From: Sphaerotilus natans
GTDB taxonomy: Bacteria; Pseudomonadota; Gammaproteobacteria; Burkholderiales; Burkholderiaceae_C
Length of the DNA stretch: 64,000 bases
Assembly: GCF_900156335.1 (NCBI RefSeq)
Contig: NZ_FTMZ01000006.1
Coordinates: forward strand, 153,284 to 217,283
Direction of reading: 5' to 3'
Shown here: in pieces, positions 53,996 to 62,609 of the stretch
Layout: every line of letters starts with the position of its first letter
How positions within the stretch are numbered: position 1 is the first letter of the stretch
Program-made: the position numbers and the translations under genes
Notes under the pieces: model-generated
What the model was told of the DNA's origin: nothing
The model's database searches: none
The model's input: only the letters and a program-made list of their open reading frames with translations

Positions 53996-55015
53996 GTGAG
54001 CAACGGCATCCAGACCCCCTATTCCCAATCCTTCGCCGACAACACTGGCTTCTTCGCCCGGCTGCGCCGGATGAGCTTCTCGGAGATCTACCGCCGATAC
54101 GGCACGATCCTGATCTTCATCGGCATCTTCGTGCTCGCCTCGCTGCTCGACGAGAACTTCCTGACGGCACCCAACCTGACCAATGTGCTGCGCCAGGTGG
54201 TCGTGGTGAGCCTGCTGGCCTGCGGCGTGACCTTCATCATCATCCTGGGCCACATCGACGTCTCGCTGGGCTCGGTGGTGGCGCTGACCGGCACGATCGC
54301 CGCCAGCGTGATGTCGCTCACCGGCAATCTGGGCCTGGCGGTCGCCGCCGGCCTGGGCATGGGCGTGGTCACCGGCCTGCTCAACGGCTGGATCATCACC
54401 ACCTTCAAGATCCCGTCGTTCATCATGACGCTGGCGATGACCACCGTCGCCCGCGGCGCCATCCTGCTCTACACCGAAGGTGCGCCGATCTCGGGCCTGG
54501 GCGACTTCGCCATCATCGGCCAGGGATTCGTCGGCCCGGTGCCGATCTCGGTGATCATCCTGGCGGTGGTGGCCGTGGCCTGCTGGGTGCTGCTCAACCG
54601 CACCAGTTTCGGTCGGCATGTCTATGCGGTTGGTGGCAATATCCGTGCCGCCCACGCCTCGGGCATCCACACCGACAGCGTGCTGCGCAAGGCTTTCGTG
54701 CTCAATGGCTTGCTCGCAGCGATTGCAGGCATCGTTCTGATGTCGCGCATCAACTCCGGCCAGCCTGCGGCCGGCGTGGCCTACGAGTTCGACGCGATCA
54801 CCGCTGTCGTGGTGGGCGGCACCAGCCTGATGGGCGGCACCGGCACCATCACCGGCACGCTGATCGGCTCGCTGATCATCGGCGTCATCAACAACATCCT
54901 CAACCTGATGAACGTCAGCTCCTACTGGCAGATGATCGTCAAGGGTCTGATCATCGCCGTGGCGGTGATCCTCGACGTGAAGACCAAGTCGGCGGGCGCC
55001 GGGCGCAAGGCCTGA
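53996..55015 (+). CDS. Inositol/sugar ABC transporter permease, RbsC type
   Basis: A 339-aa protein with about ten hydrophobic segments. RbsC blocks are visible: SLLACGVTFIIILGHIDVSLGSVVALTG, GLLNGWIITTFKIPSFIMTLAMTTVARG, RTSFGRHVYAVGGNIRAAHASGI and AITAVVVGGTSLMGGTGTITGTLIGSLIIGVINNILNLMNV. GTG at 53996 follows AGGAGACGACC, which decides the start. It is 47 bp after the ATPase gene. Confidence 0.88.
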   Translation: MSNGIQTPYSQSFADNTGFFARLRRMSFSEIYRRYGTILIFIGIFVLASLLDENFLTAPNLTNVLRQVVVVSLLACGVTFIIILGHIDVSLGSVVALTGTIAASVMSLTGNLGLAVAAGLGMGVVTGLLNGWIITTFKIPSFIMTLAMTTVARGAILLYTEGAPISGLGDFAIIGQGFVGPVPISVIILAVVAVACWVLLNRTSFGRHVYAVGGNIRAAHASGIHTDSVLRKAFVLNGLLAAIAGIVLMSRINSGQPAAGVAYEFDAITAVVVGGTSLMGGTGTITGTLIGSLIIGVINNILNLMNVSSYWQMIVKGLIIAVAVILDVKTKSAGAGRKA

Positions 55016-55119
55016 GTCCCCTCCCCATCCCCTGCATTCCCAGAATTCCCGCGGCCTGACCTCGGGAAGACCGGGCCAGGTGGCCCGGAGACAACCCACC
55101 GATCCCAGGAGACATCACC

Positions 55120-56037
55120 ATGAAGCGCATCACCCTCAAGACCCTCGCCCTGGCCGCCGTGCTGGCCACCGTGCCGGGCCTGTCGGCCGCGGCCGGCAAG
55201 TTCGTCGTCGGCTACACCAACCTGGCCGACACCGACGTGTTCACGATGAGCCGCAAGACCGCCTTCGCCGAGGCGGCCAAGGCCTCGCCGGAGCTCAGCG
55301 TGCTGTTCGCCGACGCCAACGGCGATGTCAGCCGCCAGCTCGACCAGATCGACAACTTCATCGCCAAGAAGGTCAACGCGATCGTCATCGTGCCAGTCGA
55401 CTTCCAGGGCATCGTCCCCGGCATCGAGAAGGCCAACAAGGCGGGCATTCCGGTGATCGCGCTGGGCATCAAGGCCGCCGGCGGCACCTACACCTTCGTG
55501 GGCTCGCAGAACGTCGATGCGGGCCGCATGCAGGGCGAGTTCATGGTCCGCGTGCTGCCGAAGAACGCGCAGATCGTCTACCTGCAGGGCCAGCCGGGCC
55601 TGTCGCACTCGAAGGAGCGCCAGGAAGGCTTCCTGGCGGCGCTCTCCGGCCGCAAGGACGTCAAGGTGCTGGCCAACCTGCCGGCCAACTACGACCGCGC
55701 CGAAGGCATGAAGGTCACCGAGGACTGGATCCAGCGCTTCCCGAAGTTCGATGCGCTGATCGCCGCCAATGACCAGATGGCGCTGGGCGCGCTGCAGGCG
55801 CTCAAGGCCGCCAACCGCAAGGGCGTGATGATCTCCGGCATCGACGGCACCAAGGACGCGCTGGCCGCGATCCAGGCCGGCGAGATGTCGCAGTCGATCT
55901 TCCAGAACGCCCGCGGCCAAGCCGAAGGCGCCTACAAGGTCGTGAAGATGGCGATGGAGGGCAAGCCGCTGCCCAAGGAGATGCTGATTCCCTTCGAGTC
56001 GATCGTCAAAGAGAACGTCACGAACTACATGAAGTGA
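55120..56037 (+). CDS. Inositol/sugar ABC transporter periplasmic binding protein
   Basis: A 305-aa protein with signal peptide MKRITLKTLALAAVLATVPGLSAAA. The mature part has the Peripla_BP_4 order: KFVVGYTNLADTDVFTM, DANGDVSRQLDQIDNFIAKKVNAIVIVPVDFQGIVPGIEKANKAGIPVIAL, SQNVDAGRMQGEFM and LIAANDQMALGALQALKAA. It captures a monosaccharide or cyclitol for the transporter; the inositol-binding IbpA of Caulobacter has this form. AGGAGACATCACC precedes the ATG. The ligand cannot be read from sequence alone. Confidence 0.87.
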   Translation: MKRITLKTLALAAVLATVPGLSAAAGKFVVGYTNLADTDVFTMSRKTAFAEAAKASPELSVLFADANGDVSRQLDQIDNFIAKKVNAIVIVPVDFQGIVPGIEKANKAGIPVIALGIKAAGGTYTFVGSQNVDAGRMQGEFMVRVLPKNAQIVYLQGQPGLSHSKERQEGFLAALSGRKDVKVLANLPANYDRAEGMKVTEDWIQRFPKFDALIAANDQMALGALQALKAANRKGVMISGIDGTKDALAAIQAGEMSQSIFQNARGQAEGAYKVVKMAMEGKPLPKEMLIPFESIVKENVTNYMK

Positions 56038-56223
56038 CGCGTCCGGTGATGCCGCAGCCGGGTTCGCCCGCCTGAGCGCGCATCCCCGTCCATCCCCCCG
56101 AAGACCGCCGCTGCAGGCCCGCCTTGAGGCAGGGTCGGGCGACAGCCTGGCCTGAATCGGGCTTGCGCCGCGGTCTTTGCCGTGTTTTCCCCCGTTGTTG
56201 ATTCCTGGCCAGGAGGCCGAACC

Positions 56224-57174
56224 ATGAACAAGATGAGCCTGGTGACCGATGTGCTCGGCCACCTCCCCTTCGAGCCGATGCTCGACACCGTCGCCGGTCT
56301 CGGCTTCGAGGCGGTCGAGCTGGGCTGCGGCAACTGGTCGAAGGCGCCCTTCGTGCCCCTGGACGAGCTGCTGGAGAGCCGCGCCGCGCGCGACGCCTAC
56401 CTCGGCGCCATCCGTGCCCGCGGCCTGGAGATCTCGGCGCTGAACTGCTCGGGCGAGCAGCTCGCCCCCAATGCCAAGGGCGAGGCGCACAAGGTCGTCG
56501 TCGAGAAGACCTTCCGCCTGGCCGAGCTGCTGGGCGTGAAGACCATCGTCATGATGTCGGGCTGCCCCGGCGCCAACCGGCACGACACCTCGGTCAACTG
56601 GATCATCAGCAGCTTCTTCCCCGAGCACGAGGCCATCCTCGACTACCAGTGGAACGAGGTGTTCTTCCCGTACTGGGAAAAGACCGCCCGGCTCGCCAAG
56701 GACTGCGGCATCGAGCGCGTGGCGCTGGAGAACCACCACTACAACCTGGTCTACAACCCGGCCACCGCCAGGAAGATGCGCGCCGTGATCGACCCGGTGG
56801 TGGGCGTGAACTTCGACCCCAGCCACCACATGTGGATGGGCGGCGACCCGATCGCGGCGCTGCGCGAGTACGGCCGTGAGCTGATCCATTACATGCACGC
56901 CAAGGATGTGCGCATCGAGCGCGGCATCGCTGGCGCGCAGACGCTCATCGACACCACCTGGATGATGGACCCGACGAAGCGCGCCTGGAACTACGTCGCC
57001 CTCGGCCACGGCCACGACGTGCAGTGGTGGAAGGAGTACTACGCGGTGATGCGCTACATCGGCTACGAGGGCCCGGTCAGCCTGGAGATGGAGGACCTGT
57101 CCATGTCGCCGCTCGACGGCGTGAAGAAGTCGGTGCACACCCTCAAGCTCGCCCTGCCGCGCGCCTTCGACTGA
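56224..57174 (+). CDS. Sugar phosphate isomerase/epimerase family TIM-barrel protein
   Basis: A 316-aa xylose-isomerase-like barrel. Metal-type residues are Glu in ERVALENHHYNLVY, Asp/His in GVNFDPSHHMWMG, His in MHAKDVR and the terminal Glu in PVSLEMEDLSMSPLDGV. Related proteins act on keto-sugars or inososes. It lies between the ABC transporter and an IolG paralogue, so it may process the keto product of that dehydrogenase. CAGGAGGCCGAACC precedes the ATG. The specific reaction is unknown. Confidence 0.75.
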   Translation: MNKMSLVTDVLGHLPFEPMLDTVAGLGFEAVELGCGNWSKAPFVPLDELLESRAARDAYLGAIRARGLEISALNCSGEQLAPNAKGEAHKVVVEKTFRLAELLGVKTIVMMSGCPGANRHDTSVNWIISSFFPEHEAILDYQWNEVFFPYWEKTARLAKDCGIERVALENHHYNLVYNPATARKMRAVIDPVVGVNFDPSHHMWMGGDPIAALREYGRELIHYMHAKDVRIERGIAGAQTLIDTTWMMDPTKRAWNYVALGHGHDVQWWKEYYAVMRYIGYEGPVSLEMEDLSMSPLDGVKKSVHTLKLALPRAFD

Positions 57175-57195
57175 TCCGCCCTGGAGACCGCCATC

Positions 57196-58212
57196 ATGAC
57201 CCTGCGTATCGGCATCATCGGCTGCGGCGCCATCGGCCAGGACCACGCCCGCCGCCTGCACTTCAAGCTCCAGGGCGCCACGGTCGTCGCCCTGAACGAC
57301 ATCCACCGCGAAGCCACCGAGGCGTTCTCGGAAGCCTCGGGCATCCGCGCCCGCGTCTACGAGCACTATCAGGACCTCATCCAGGCGCCTGACGTGGACG
57401 CGCTGCTCATCGCCTCCTGGGGCCCGGCCCACGAGGAGCAGGTGCTGGCCTGCATCGACGCGGGCAAGCCGGTCTTCTGCGAGAAGCCGCTGGCCACCTC
57501 CGCCGCGGGCGGCCTGCGCATCGTCGAGGCCGAGGTCAAGGCCGGGCGCAAGCTGGTGCAGGTCGGCTTCATGCGCCGCTACGACGCCGGCTACCGCCAG
57601 CTCAAGCAGACGCTGCAGGCCGGCACCATCGGCGACGCGCTGATGGTGCACTGCGCGCACCGCAACCCGTCGGTGCCGGAGATGTACGTCGGCGACATGA
57701 ACATCACCGACACGCATGTCCACGAGATCGACGTGCTGCGCTGGCTGCTCGACGACGACTACGTGAGCTGCCAGGTCATCGAGGGCCGCAAGAGCCGCCA
57801 CGCCCACGCCGGCCTGCACGACCCGATCATGGTGCTGCTGGAGACCCGCCAGGGCATCCGCATCGACACCGAGATCTTCGTCGCCTGCCGATTCGGCTAC
57901 GACATCCAGTGCCATGTCGTCGGCGAGACCGGTGTCGCCAGCCTGCCCGAGCCGATGAGCGTGCCGCTGCGCTCGCAGGGCCGCCAGGGCGGCGCCATCC
58001 TGATGGACTGGAAGATGCGCTTCATCGACAGCTACGACGTCGAGCTGCAGGCGTGGATCGACGACACGAGGAAGGGCCTTGTCACCGGCCCGACCGCCTG
58101 GGACGGCTACTTCGCCTCGGCCACCGCCGAGGCCTGCGTCGAGGCACGCCGCAGCAAGTCGATCGCGCCGGTGCGCATCGCCGAGCGCCCGGACTTCTAC
58201 GCCCGCGCCTGA
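57196..58212 (+). CDS. iolG: Inositol 2-dehydrogenase, Bacillus IolG type (copy 1)
   Basis: A 338-aa Gfo/Idh protein with NAD motif GCGAIG at residues 9-14. The catalytic residues K97 (FCEKPLA), D172 and H176 (TDTHVHEIDV) fall at the same numbers as in B. subtilis IolG, and [13 protein letters not shown] and AHRNPSVPEMY are shared. It oxidises myo- or chiro-inositol at C2. It begins 21 bp after the TIM-barrel gene. A close paralogue is at 62610-63629. Confidence 0.9.
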   Translation: MTLRIGIIGCGAIGQDHARRLHFKLQGATVVALNDIHREATEAFSEASGIRARVYEHYQDLIQAPDVDALLIASWGPAHEEQVLACIDAGKPVFCEKPLATSAAGGLRIVEAEVKAGRKLVQVGFMRRYDAGYRQLKQTLQAGTIGDALMVHCAHRNPSVPEMYVGDMNITDTHVHEIDVLRWLLDDDYVSCQVIEGRKSRHAHAGLHDPIMVLLETRQGIRIDTEIFVACRFGYDIQCHVVGETGVASLPEPMSVPLRSQGRQGGAILMDWKMRFIDSYDVELQAWIDDTRKGLVTGPTAWDGYFASATAEACVEARRSKSIAPVRIAERPDFYARA

Positions 58213-58226
58213 GATCGGGCCTCGCC

Positions 58227-59114
58227 ATGGTGACCTCGTCCGTGCAGGCGCTGCGTGACCCGGTCGGCCGGGCCGAGGCCCTGCTCAAGCGCATCCGGCG
58301 CGAATTCCCGACCCTGAGCGGCCAGCTCCAGGCGATCGCGCAGCATGTCGAGCGTCACCATGAGCGGCTGGTGCTGCACGGCATCCGCGAGGTGGCCGAG
58401 CAGTGCGCGGTGCATCCGTCGGCGGTGGTGCGCTTCGCCCAGCGTTTCGGCTTCTCCGGCTACAACGAGCTGCGCCAGCAGTTCCGCGACAGCCTGGTGC
58501 TTCCCCGTCCTGCGACCGGCACGATCCCGCCAGCGGGGCGGGCGGCCACGGCCACGGACATCGCCGAGGCGGTGATCGAGGCCTCGATCGCGGCGCTGCG
58601 CGATCTGCGCCGCGACCTGCGCGGTCCGGAGCTGTGCGCCGCCGTCGAGTGCATCGCCGGCGCGCAGGCGCTGTGGCTGCTTGGCAGCGCGGGCGCCTTC
58701 CCGGTGGCGGTCAGCCTGGCCCAGGCGCTGCAGCAGCACGCCCGCGTGCCGGTGCAGCTGGTGCACCAGCTCGGCGGCATGCACCTGGGCCAGCTGCGCG
58801 GCGTGCGCGAGGGCGACGTGATGATCGTCGTCAGCCTGCGGCCCGACGCCCGCGAGACGCTCGAAAGCGCGCGCCTGGCGCGCGACCAGGGCGCGCGGCT
58901 GATCGTGCTCACCGACGACCCCTTCTGCCCGGTGGCCCGCCAGGGCGAGATCGTGCTGGTGCATGGCGACGCCGGCACGCCGGACAGCATCGGCCAGGCC
59001 TGCGCGATGGCCCTGGGCCACGCGCTGGTCCGTGCGCTGCGGCCATCCACGGGCGCGGCCGACGCGGGGCCGGCGGGCGTGGCCGCGCCGGCCCGGCCGC
59101 GCGCGGTCGGCTGA
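58227..59114 (+). CDS. RpiR-family regulator, IolR candidate 2
   Basis: A 295-aa protein with HTH LHGIREVAEQCAVHPSAVVRFAQRFGFSGYNELRQQFRDSL near residues 45-85 and a SIS domain (ALWLLGSAGAFPVAVSLAQAL; GDVMIVVSLRPDARETLESARLARDQGARLIVLTDD). The HTH is clearly related to that at 50208, so the two are paralogues. It is the last gene of the ABC-TIM-IolG operon, 14 bp after iolG, a position that gives product-inducible feedback. A C-terminal Ala/Pro-rich tail looks disordered. Confidence 0.85.
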   Translation: MVTSSVQALRDPVGRAEALLKRIRREFPTLSGQLQAIAQHVERHHERLVLHGIREVAEQCAVHPSAVVRFAQRFGFSGYNELRQQFRDSLVLPRPATGTIPPAGRAATATDIAEAVIEASIAALRDLRRDLRGPELCAAVECIAGAQALWLLGSAGAFPVAVSLAQALQQHARVPVQLVHQLGGMHLGQLRGVREGDVMIVVSLRPDARETLESARLARDQGARLIVLTDDPFCPVARQGEIVLVHGDAGTPDSIGQACAMALGHALVRALRPSTGAADAGPAGVAAPARPRAVG

Positions 59115-59144
59115 GGGCGGCGAGACATGGCGCCGCCGGTCCCC

Positions 59145-60188
59145 TCACACATCGGCCACGCTGTGCGTGGTGAAGGGCAGCAGCGACTGCACCTTGCCGC
59201 GGGGCGCGTCGGCCGCCAGCGCGTCGTGCATGTCCTGCACCAGCCGCAGCGCGATCCAGTCGCGCGGGTGCGACAGCACCAGCGTGGCATGGCCGTCAAG
59301 CAGCGCCTGGCGAGTGATGTCGGTCAGGTCGTGGCAGACCGTCTGCAGGCCCGGCGGGCGCTGCTGGCCGGCCAGCCCGCGCAGCACCCCCTCGATGCCG
59401 CCGCCCGCCACATAGACGCCGACCAGGTCGGGATGGCGGTGCAACAGCTCCAGCGTGGCCTGCTCGGCCAGCGCCACGCTCTCCAGGCTGACCAGCGTCT
59501 CCAGGATGCGGAAGTCCGGCGCGTTCTCGCGCAGCCAGGCGCGGAAGCTGGCCTCGCACTGCTCCTGGCACAGGTAGCGGTGGCTGCCCAGGATCAGCCC
59601 GACCGGGCCGGGCTGGCGGCACAGCCGCGCCATGGCCCAGGCGGCGGTGCGGCCGACCTTGCGGTGGTCGATGCCCACATGCCCGGCCAGCTCCGGCGAG
59701 GGCAGGTCCGAGATCAGCGCGAAGACCGGCGTGCCGCGCGCGCTGGCGGTCGTGATCGCCGCGGCGATGCGCGGATGCTCGGCCGCCACCAGCGCCACCG
59801 CGTCGCAGCCTTGCGCCAGCTCCAGCAGCGCCTCGGCCACCCGCTCGGGCGAGAGGTCGGCCAGGTGGACCACCCGTGCCTCCGCCTGGCTGGCGCGGGC
59901 CGCGCCCTCCAGCTCGCGGCCGAGCTCGCGGTAGAAGCCGATCGCCCGGTCCTGCAGCAGAAAGCCCAGACGGCGCCGGGCCGCGGGCTCGGCCAGCCGG
60001 CGGCGGATCAGCGCGGTGCGGTGGAATCCCAGCCGCTCGGCCGCCGCCAGCACCCGCTGCGCGGTGTCCTCGCGCACCGGCGCGCGGCGGTTGATCACCC
60101 GGTCCACGGTCGCCACGCCCACGCCGGCCTCGCGGGCCACGTCGTTCATCGTCGGCGCGGCGGTGTCGCGCGGCAGGGCGGATTTCAT
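59145..60188 (-). CDS. LacI-family regulator (inositol region, third)
   Basis: A 347-aa protein with HTH TMNDVAREAGVGVATVDRVINRRAPVREDTAQRVLAAAERLGFH at residues 13-56, close to the LacI protein at 51222. The ligand domain has GFLLQDRAIGFYRELGRELEG, ARGTPVFALISDLPS and LLHRHPDLVGVYVAGGGIEGVLRGLA. It is divergent from the TIM-barrel/Gfo operon starting at 60344 and probably controls it through the inverted repeats over its own start. Confidence 0.85.
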   Translation of the reverse strand: MKSALPRDTAAPTMNDVAREAGVGVATVDRVINRRAPVREDTAQRVLAAAERLGFHRTALIRRRLAEPAARRRLGFLLQDRAIGFYRELGRELEGAARASQAEARVVHLADLSPERVAEALLELAQGCDAVALVAAEHPRIAAAITTASARGTPVFALISDLPSPELAGHVGIDHRKVGRTAAWAMARLCRQPGPVGLILGSHRYLCQEQCEASFRAWLRENAPDFRILETLVSLESVALAEQATLELLHRHPDLVGVYVAGGGIEGVLRGLAGQQRPPGLQTVCHDLTDITRQALLDGHATLVLSHPRDWIALRLVQDMHDALAADAPRGKVQSLLPFTTHSVADV

Positions 60189-60228
60189 GATGGATCTATC
60201 AAGCCAGTCGGAGATCTGGATGATAGAT
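60188..60228. promoter_or_regulatory. Inverted repeats over the third LacI start
   Basis: TGATGGATCTATCA at 60188-60201 is a near-palindrome covering the LacI start codon, and TGATAGAT at 60221-60228 repeats one arm in inverted orientation, 19 bp further on. This could be a two-site operator for the LacI protein encoded here. Confidence 0.4.
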
Positions 60229-60343
60229 GCCGATGCGAACCGCAGGCCACCATCTTCCTTGTCTCCAGAGGAAAAAGAAGAATCCTCGTCACCGCGGATC
60301 TGAAAAGGTCCATCACGAGAACCATCATCTGGAGACCCGATTC

Positions 60344-61273
60344 ATGGCGATGAGAATCCACGGCGCCCCCTGCAGCTGGGGCGTCGACGACCCGAAGAAT
60401 CCGCACCTGCCGCCCTGGGCGCGGGTGCTCGACGAGGCCCGCGAGGCCGGCTACGCCGGTCTGGAGCTGGGCCCCTACGGCTACATGCCGCTCGACGTCG
60501 GCGTGCTGGGCGCCGAGCTGCAGCGGCGCGGCCTGCACCTGGTGGCCGGCACGATCTTCGACGACCTGGTGTCGGCCGACAACCTGCCCGCGCTGCTGCG
60601 CCAGGCCGACGAGATCGGCGCGCTGCTCAAGGCGCTGCCGCCGCCGGCCTCGGAGCCGGGACAGCGCCGGCCCGCGCCCTATCTGGTCATCATCGACTGG
60701 GGCCACCGCGAGCGCGATCTGGCCGCCGGCCGCTCGGACGCCGCGCCCCGCCTGTCCGACGCCGACTGGGCGCGCATGGTCGATCACATCCGCCAGATCG
60801 CCGATCTGGCGCGCGAGCGCCACGGCATCCGCAGCGTCATCCACCCGCACGCCGGCGGCTCTATCGAGTTCGCCGACGAGATCCGCCGCATCGCCGCCGA
60901 CATCCCCGACGCCACCGCCGGCCTGTGCCTGGACACCGGCCACCTGCATTACTCCGGCATGGACCCGGTGGCCTGGCTGCGCGAGTTCGCCCACCGGCTG
61001 GACTACGTGCATTTCAAGGACGTCGATGCGGCGCGCCACCGCGAGGTGCTGGCCGGCGCGCCGGTGCCCTTCTTCGAGGCCTGCGCCCGTGGCGTGATGT
61101 GCCCGATCGGCCAGGGCTCGCTCGACTACCCCGCCATCCGCGCGGTGCTGCAGGAGATCGGCTACCAGGGCCACATCACCGTCGAGCAGGAACGCGATCC
61201 GCGCCAGGCCGACACCAGCCTGCGCGACGTGCGCATCAGCCGCGACTTCCTGCGCGGCATCGGCTTCCAGTGA
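60344..61273 (+). CDS. IolE-like TIM-barrel protein (inosose dehydratase family)
   Basis: A 309-aa barrel. The N-terminal IHGAPCSWGVDDPKNP recalls IolE, and the C-terminal half has GLCLDTGHLHYSGMDPV, YVHFKDVDAARHREVLAG and GYQGHITVEQERDP as in IolE. IolE dehydrates 2-keto-inositol to the diketo intermediate. CTGGAGACCCG precedes the ATG. A Gfo/Idh gene follows after 36 bp. IolE itself is the best match; a general keto-sugar isomerase is the alternative. Confidence 0.68.
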   Translation: MAMRIHGAPCSWGVDDPKNPHLPPWARVLDEAREAGYAGLELGPYGYMPLDVGVLGAELQRRGLHLVAGTIFDDLVSADNLPALLRQADEIGALLKALPPPASEPGQRRPAPYLVIIDWGHRERDLAAGRSDAAPRLSDADWARMVDHIRQIADLARERHGIRSVIHPHAGGSIEFADEIRRIAADIPDATAGLCLDTGHLHYSGMDPVAWLREFAHRLDYVHFKDVDAARHREVLAGAPVPFFEACARGVMCPIGQGSLDYPAIRAVLQEIGYQGHITVEQERDPRQADTSLRDVRISRDFLRGIGFQ

Positions 61274-61309
61274 TGTCCAAGACCCACGATACCGATACGG
61301 AGACTCACC

Positions 61310-62485
61310 ATGATCCACGGTGAAATGGAACTCGCCGCCCCGCTGCGCTGGGGCATGGTCGGCGGCGGCCGCGGCAGCCAGATCGGCTACATCCACCGCT
61401 CGGCGGCGCTGCGCGATGCCAATTTCCAGCTGGTGGCCGGCGCCTTCGACATCGACCCGGTGGCGGGCCGCGACTTCGGCGTGCGCCTGGGCGTGGCGCC
61501 CGAGCGCTGCCACGACAGCTACCACGCGCTGTTCGAGGCCGAGGCGCGCCGCCCCGACGGCATCCAGGCCGTCTCGATCGCCACGCCCAACGGCACGCAT
61601 TTCGAGATCTGCAAGGCGGCCCTGGAGGCCGGGCTGCATGTGGTGTGCGAGAAGCCGCTGTGCTTCACCACCGCCGAGGCGCTGGAGCTGCAGGCGCTGG
61701 CCCAGGCGCGCGGGCGCGTGCTGGGCGTGACCTACGGCTACGCCGGCCACCAGCTGATCGAGGAGGCACGCGCGCGCATCGCCGCCGGCGAGCTCGGCGA
61801 GATCCGCATCGTGCAGATGCAGTTCGCCCACGGCTTCCACTGCGCGCCGGCCGAGCGCGAGAGCGCCGCCACCCGCTGGCGGGTCGATCCGAAGATGGCC
61901 GGCCCCAGCTACGTGCTGGGCGACATCGGCACGCACCCGCTCTACCTCTCCGAAGTGATGCTGCCGGGCCTGGAGATCGACGAGCTGCTGTGCTCGCGCC
62001 AGAGCTTCGTGCCGGGCCGCGCGCCGCTGGAGGACAACGCCTTCACGATCATGAAGTACACCAGCGGCGCGGTGGGCTATGTCTGGTCGTGCGCGGTCAA
62101 CGCCGGCTCGATGCACGGCCAGAAGATCCGCGTCATCGGCAGCCGCGCCAGCCTGGAGTGGTGGGACGAGCAGCCGAACCAGCTGCGCCTGGAGGTGCAG
62201 GGCGAGCCGGTGCGCATCCTCGAGCGCGGCATGGGCTACCTGGACGCGGCCGCGCGGGCCGAGGACCGCATCGGCGGCGGCCACCCCGAGGGCCTGTTCG
62301 AGGCCTGGAGCAACCTCTACCGCCGCTTCGCGCTGGCGATGGACGCCACCGACCGGGGCGACGCCGCGCGCCTGGCCTCGCTGCGCTACCCGGACGTGCA
62401 TGCCGGCGTGCATGGCGTGCGCTGGGTCGAGCGCTGCGTGCAGTCGGCCGACCAGGGCGGCGTCTGGGTGCGCTGGAGGGACTGA
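61310..62485 (+). CDS. Gfo/Idh/MocA-family oxidoreductase, longer type
   Basis: A 391-aa dehydrogenase with motif [33 protein letters not shown] and the active-site segment [18 protein letters not shown]. This longer subfamily, with the GTH motif, often acts on keto-sugars or cyclitols different from IolG. It follows the IolE-like gene and precedes an IolG paralogue. Unlike the IolG pair, its catalytic residues are not in the standard DxxxH spacing. The substrate is unknown. Confidence 0.82.
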   Translation: MIHGEMELAAPLRWGMVGGGRGSQIGYIHRSAALRDANFQLVAGAFDIDPVAGRDFGVRLGVAPERCHDSYHALFEAEARRPDGIQAVSIATPNGTHFEICKAALEAGLHVVCEKPLCFTTAEALELQALAQARGRVLGVTYGYAGHQLIEEARARIAAGELGEIRIVQMQFAHGFHCAPAERESAATRWRVDPKMAGPSYVLGDIGTHPLYLSEVMLPGLEIDELLCSRQSFVPGRAPLEDNAFTIMKYTSGAVGYVWSCAVNAGSMHGQKIRVIGSRASLEWWDEQPNQLRLEVQGEPVRILERGMGYLDAAARAEDRIGGGHPEGLFEAWSNLYRRFALAMDATDRGDAARLASLRYPDVHAGVHGVRWVERCVQSADQGGVWVRWRD

Positions 62486-62528
62486 GGCGGCCGCGGCCGG
62501 GATGACCAGATCTGGTCCACGCCGGAAT

Positions 62529-62542
62529 GGAAATCCATTTCC
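62529..62542. promoter_or_regulatory. IolR-type operator upstream of iolG copy 2
   Basis: GGAAATCCATTTCC matches all 8 fixed positions of the S. meliloti IolR site GGAA-N6-TTCC and has 6-bp symmetric arms. It lies 67 bp upstream of the iolG start, in a 124-bp gap after the preceding gene. In S. meliloti the same site controls idhA, the inositol dehydrogenase gene. One exact match is expected by chance about once per such window, so the location is the main support. Confidence 0.6.
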
Positions 62543-62609
62543 GTTCTGGAGATGCTTGAGGCCACGGTTCACCCCACGCGACACCCGCGAAACCCCTCAA
62601 GGAGACATC

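Noticed and set aside
53135..55099. 654-codon open frame on the - strand opposite the ABC ATPase and permease
   Set aside because: Shadow frame with biased composition and no family features, opposite clear ABC genes.
54922..57915. 997-codon open frame on the - strand across the inositol ABC and iolG region
   Set aside because: It is antisense to three strongly supported genes; long empty frames are common opposite genes in G+C-rich DNA. Its translation is low-complexity (Ala, Val, Gly, His, Arg, Asp) with no domain.
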